NCBI GenBank assembly: GCA_964650405.1
Contig: CAZYTO010000316.1
Span: 1-5,979 of the forward strand
Direction of reading: 5' to 3'
Length of the DNA stretch: 5,979 nt
From: CAZYTO01 sp964650405
GTDB taxonomy: Bacteria > Acidobacteriota > Thermoanaerobaculia > Gp7-AA8
Below, in pieces: positions 5,722 through 5,979 of this stretch. The translations under genes and the position numbers were made by a program. The notes below the pieces were generated by a model. That model made no database searches, was not told the DNA's origin, and was given only the letters and a program-made list of their open reading frames with translations. Every line of letters starts with the position of its first letter. Positions within the stretch are counted from its first letter, which is position 1.

Positions 5722-5979
5722 GCTCCCGCTCCCGTCCGCCCCTCACCGCTTCCCTGACCGCCCATGACCGCCACGAAGAGGTCGGCGATGCCGGGCGTGC
5801 GCACCTCGCCGAGCTCCGCGAGCTGCCGGCGGTCCGCACCGGCGAACATCAGGATGGTGCGGCCGAACACCTGGCGTTCGTGGATGGGGCGCAGGGCCCG
5901 GGCCGCGGCAACATGCTCGGGATGAACCATGACTGCGATGTATCGCGACTCGAACTCTTCCATGCTGCAGCCGAGCACG
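5718..5979 (-). CDS. ABC transporter ATP-binding protein, C-terminal fragment (5' partial)
   Basis: Only the last 86 or so codons are in the window; the frame is open through the right edge, and the first codon seen (GTG at 5976-5978) is most likely an internal Val. The Walker A, signature and Walker B motifs would lie off the edge, so the assignment rests on the tail and the context. The tail reads FESRYIAVMVHPEHVAAARALRPIHERQVFGRTILMF followed by AELGEVRTPGIADLFVAVMGG. That is the style of the accessory C-terminal region of ABC-2 exporter ATPases, which usually ends in a LEDLFLAL-like helix. The gene ends in a short Gly-rich stretch and its TGA overlaps the first permease's ATG. It should energise the two permeases. 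The alternative, some other cytoplasmic protein preceding the permeases, is less likely. Confidence 0.75.
   Translation of the reverse strand, partial: VLGCSMEEFESRYIAVMVHPEHVAAARALRPIHERQVFGRTILMFAGADRRQLAELGEVRTPGIADLFVAVMGGQGSGEGRTGAGA

Larger units (their letters stand above)
1397..5979 (-). other. probable six-gene operon: ABC exporter plus three membrane proteins
   Basis: All six minus-strand genes are separated by at most 41 bases, with two ATGA overlaps (5718-5721 and 2089-2092). No gap contains a convincing promoter or a hairpin followed by T-run, so one transcript is likely. The promoter is beyond the right edge. The final gene runs into the palindrome at 1289-1401, which is where the transcript would be expected to end. 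Confidence 0.75.

Noticed and set aside
4736..5839. A 368-residue N-terminal extension of the second permease, giving a 681-residue protein
   Set aside because: The extension runs through the first permease gene in the wrong frame and is Arg-rich. The ATG at 4733-4735 has a good ribosome site and aligns with the paralogue's N-terminus.

Overview
The window looks like a piece of a high-GC bacterial chromosome. Genes are closely packed, the coding strand has strong G/C third positions, and purine-rich Shine-Dalgarno sites precede most starts. The gene content (a DUF1680/GH127 glycosidase beside an ABC-2 exporter operon with DUF2306 and DUF4386 membrane proteins) would fit a soil or sediment polymer degrader such as an Acidobacteriota member. 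That placement is an inference from gene content only; there is no rRNA or other marker to confirm it.

Layout. (1) Positions 1-1289, plus strand: the C-terminal 428 residues of a GH127-type (DUF1680) glycoside hydrolase, running in from the left edge, with its zinc/cysteine active site visible. (2) Positions 1289-1401: a short gap between convergent genes, almost wholly occupied by one nested, imperfect palindrome centred near 1345. (3) Positions 1397-5979, minus strand: six tightly spaced genes that read as one operon, transcribed from the right edge toward the left. In order of transcription they are the C-terminal end of an ABC transporter ATP-binding protein, two paralogous ABC-2-type permeases, a DUF2306 membrane protein, a second more divergent DUF2306-like membrane protein, and a DUF4386 membrane protein. 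Spacings are a 4-nt overlap (ATGA), 41 nt, 40 nt, 15 nt and a 4-nt overlap (ATGA).

How the parts fit. The ATPase and the two permeases can form a complete exporter, probably with a heterodimeric membrane part. The three downstream proteins have about seven, seven and six predicted membrane segments, no recognisable enzyme domain and no established function. Their co-transcription with the exporter is the most open biological question here. The operon promoter and the ATPase nucleotide-binding motifs lie beyond the right edge. The glycosidase is convergent to the operon and need not be related to it. No tRNA, rRNA, CRISPR, insertion sequence or phage gene was seen, and no gene-free stretch exceeds about 110 bases.
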